Part shown: positions 30,970-31,341 of the stretch, piece by piece | Layout: each line of letters opens with the position of its first letter | Numbering within the stretch: the first letter of the stretch is position 1 | Assembly: GCF_035467215.1 (NCBI RefSeq) | Contig: NZ_DATITZ010000366.1 | Coordinates: forward strand, 1-31,341 | DNA from: Thiocapsa sp035467215 | Lineage (GTDB): Bacteria > Pseudomonadota > Gammaproteobacteria > Chromatiales > Chromatiaceae | Direction of reading: 5' to 3' | DNA: 31,341 nt | Made by a program: the position numbers and the translations under genes | The notes under the pieces: model-generated | What the model saw: the letters and a program-made list of their open reading frames with translations, nothing else | The model's database searches: none | What the model was told of the DNA's origin: nothing

Positions 30970-31341
30970 ATGACCCCCCTGAGAATCATCTTCGCAGGAA
31001 CGCCAGACTTCGCCGTTCCGAGCCTGGCCGCGCTCCTCGATGCGCCCGGCGAGCGGCAGGGAATGCCGCCCTTGGAGGTCGTCGCCGTCTACACCCAGCC
31101 GGACCGACCGGCCGGGCGCGGTCGACAGCTCCAGGCGAGCCCGGTGAAGGCGCTCGCCCTCACCCGCGGCCTGCCGGTCATTCAACCCGAGAGCCTCAAG
31201 AAGGATCCGGACGCCGTCGCGCAGCTGGCCGCCTTCCAGGCCGATCTGATGGTGGTCGTGGCCTACGGGCTGCTTCTGCCGGTCTCCGTGCTGGAAGCAC
31301 CCCGCCTCGGCTGCGTGAACATCCATGCCTCGCTGATGCCG
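30970..31341 (+). CDS. fmt: Methionyl-tRNA formyltransferase (5' part; runs off the window)
   Basis: Formylates the initiator methionyl-tRNA using 10-formyl-tetrahydrofolate. The first 124 residues are present: IIFAGTPDFAVPSL, VYTQPDRPAGRGRQL, SPVKALAL, and the motif region VVVAYGLLLPVSVL followed by RLGCVNIHASLMP, ending just before the SLLPRWRGAAP-type catalytic loop, which lies beyond the edge. An eight-residue stretch after about residue 24 (PGERQGMP) is an insertion relative to E. coli Fmt. The ATG at 30970 is the start. The ribosome site is weak. It is probably co-transcribed with def. Confidence 0.95.
   Translation, partial: MTPLRIIFAGTPDFAVPSLAALLDAPGERQGMPPLEVVAVYTQPDRPAGRGRQLQASPVKALALTRGLPVIQPESLKKDPDAVAQLAAFQADLMVVVAYGLLLPVSVLEAPRLGCVNIHASLMP

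Overview
The window is GC-rich chromosomal DNA with compact genes. It fits a gammaproteobacterium, probably a purple sulfur bacterium or relative (Chromatiaceae-like). The grounds are the fmt-def / lysM-dprA-smg-topA neighbourhood, RecG, MltB, RidA, PurC, a DsrC/TusE-family sulfur-relay protein, and intergenic palindromes of the GTAGGGGCGACTTCAGTCG type. The species assignment is inference. I saw no tRNA, rRNA or CRISPR array.

Left part (1-7,250) is a worn accessory region, nearly all on the minus strand. An apparently complete type I restriction subunit (hsdR) is followed by a CopG-like antitoxin that overlaps it by 4 bases, then by an hsdM that stops after its N-terminal domain. No specificity subunit is in the window. 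Upstream of hsdR lie a second CopG-like antitoxin, two diverged copies of a roughly 150-base repeat, and a DnaQ-like exonuclease. Exonuclease, a 57-residue ORF and the antitoxin are chained by two ATGA stop/start overlaps, and the 57-residue ORF ends like a BrnT-type toxin. Next comes a pseudogene in which the front of GDP-L-fucose synthase is fused in frame to the middle of GDP-mannose 4,6-dehydratase.

Middle part (7,250-19,600) is mostly ordinary chromosome: a DsrC-like protein with an unusual cysteine pattern, a Tat-exported serine-hydrolase (class A beta-lactamase fold), a small membrane protein, a ClC-family protein with altered selectivity and gating motifs, recG, yjbQ, mltB, ridA and purC. 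Paired inverted palindromes (REP/BIME-like) sit in several gaps. The NarL/NarX nitrate-type two-component pair closes this part.

Right part (19,600-31,341): narXL is divergent from a Crp/Fnr-family regulator, with palindromes between them. A plus-strand run follows: DUF302 protein, PF03773-type permease, a tiny CxxC thioredoxin-fold protein, DsbB and MoaA. It looks like a thiol-redox/transport cluster beside molybdenum-cofactor synthesis. The convergent minus-strand housekeeping block lysM-dprA-smg-topA and the divergent def-fmt pair (fmt cut by the window end) finish the window. The best candidates for new biology are the repeat/57-aa ORF/antitoxin chain, the permease-thioredoxin-DsbB cluster with its upstream palindrome, and the DsrC homolog that keeps only one of the two family cysteines.
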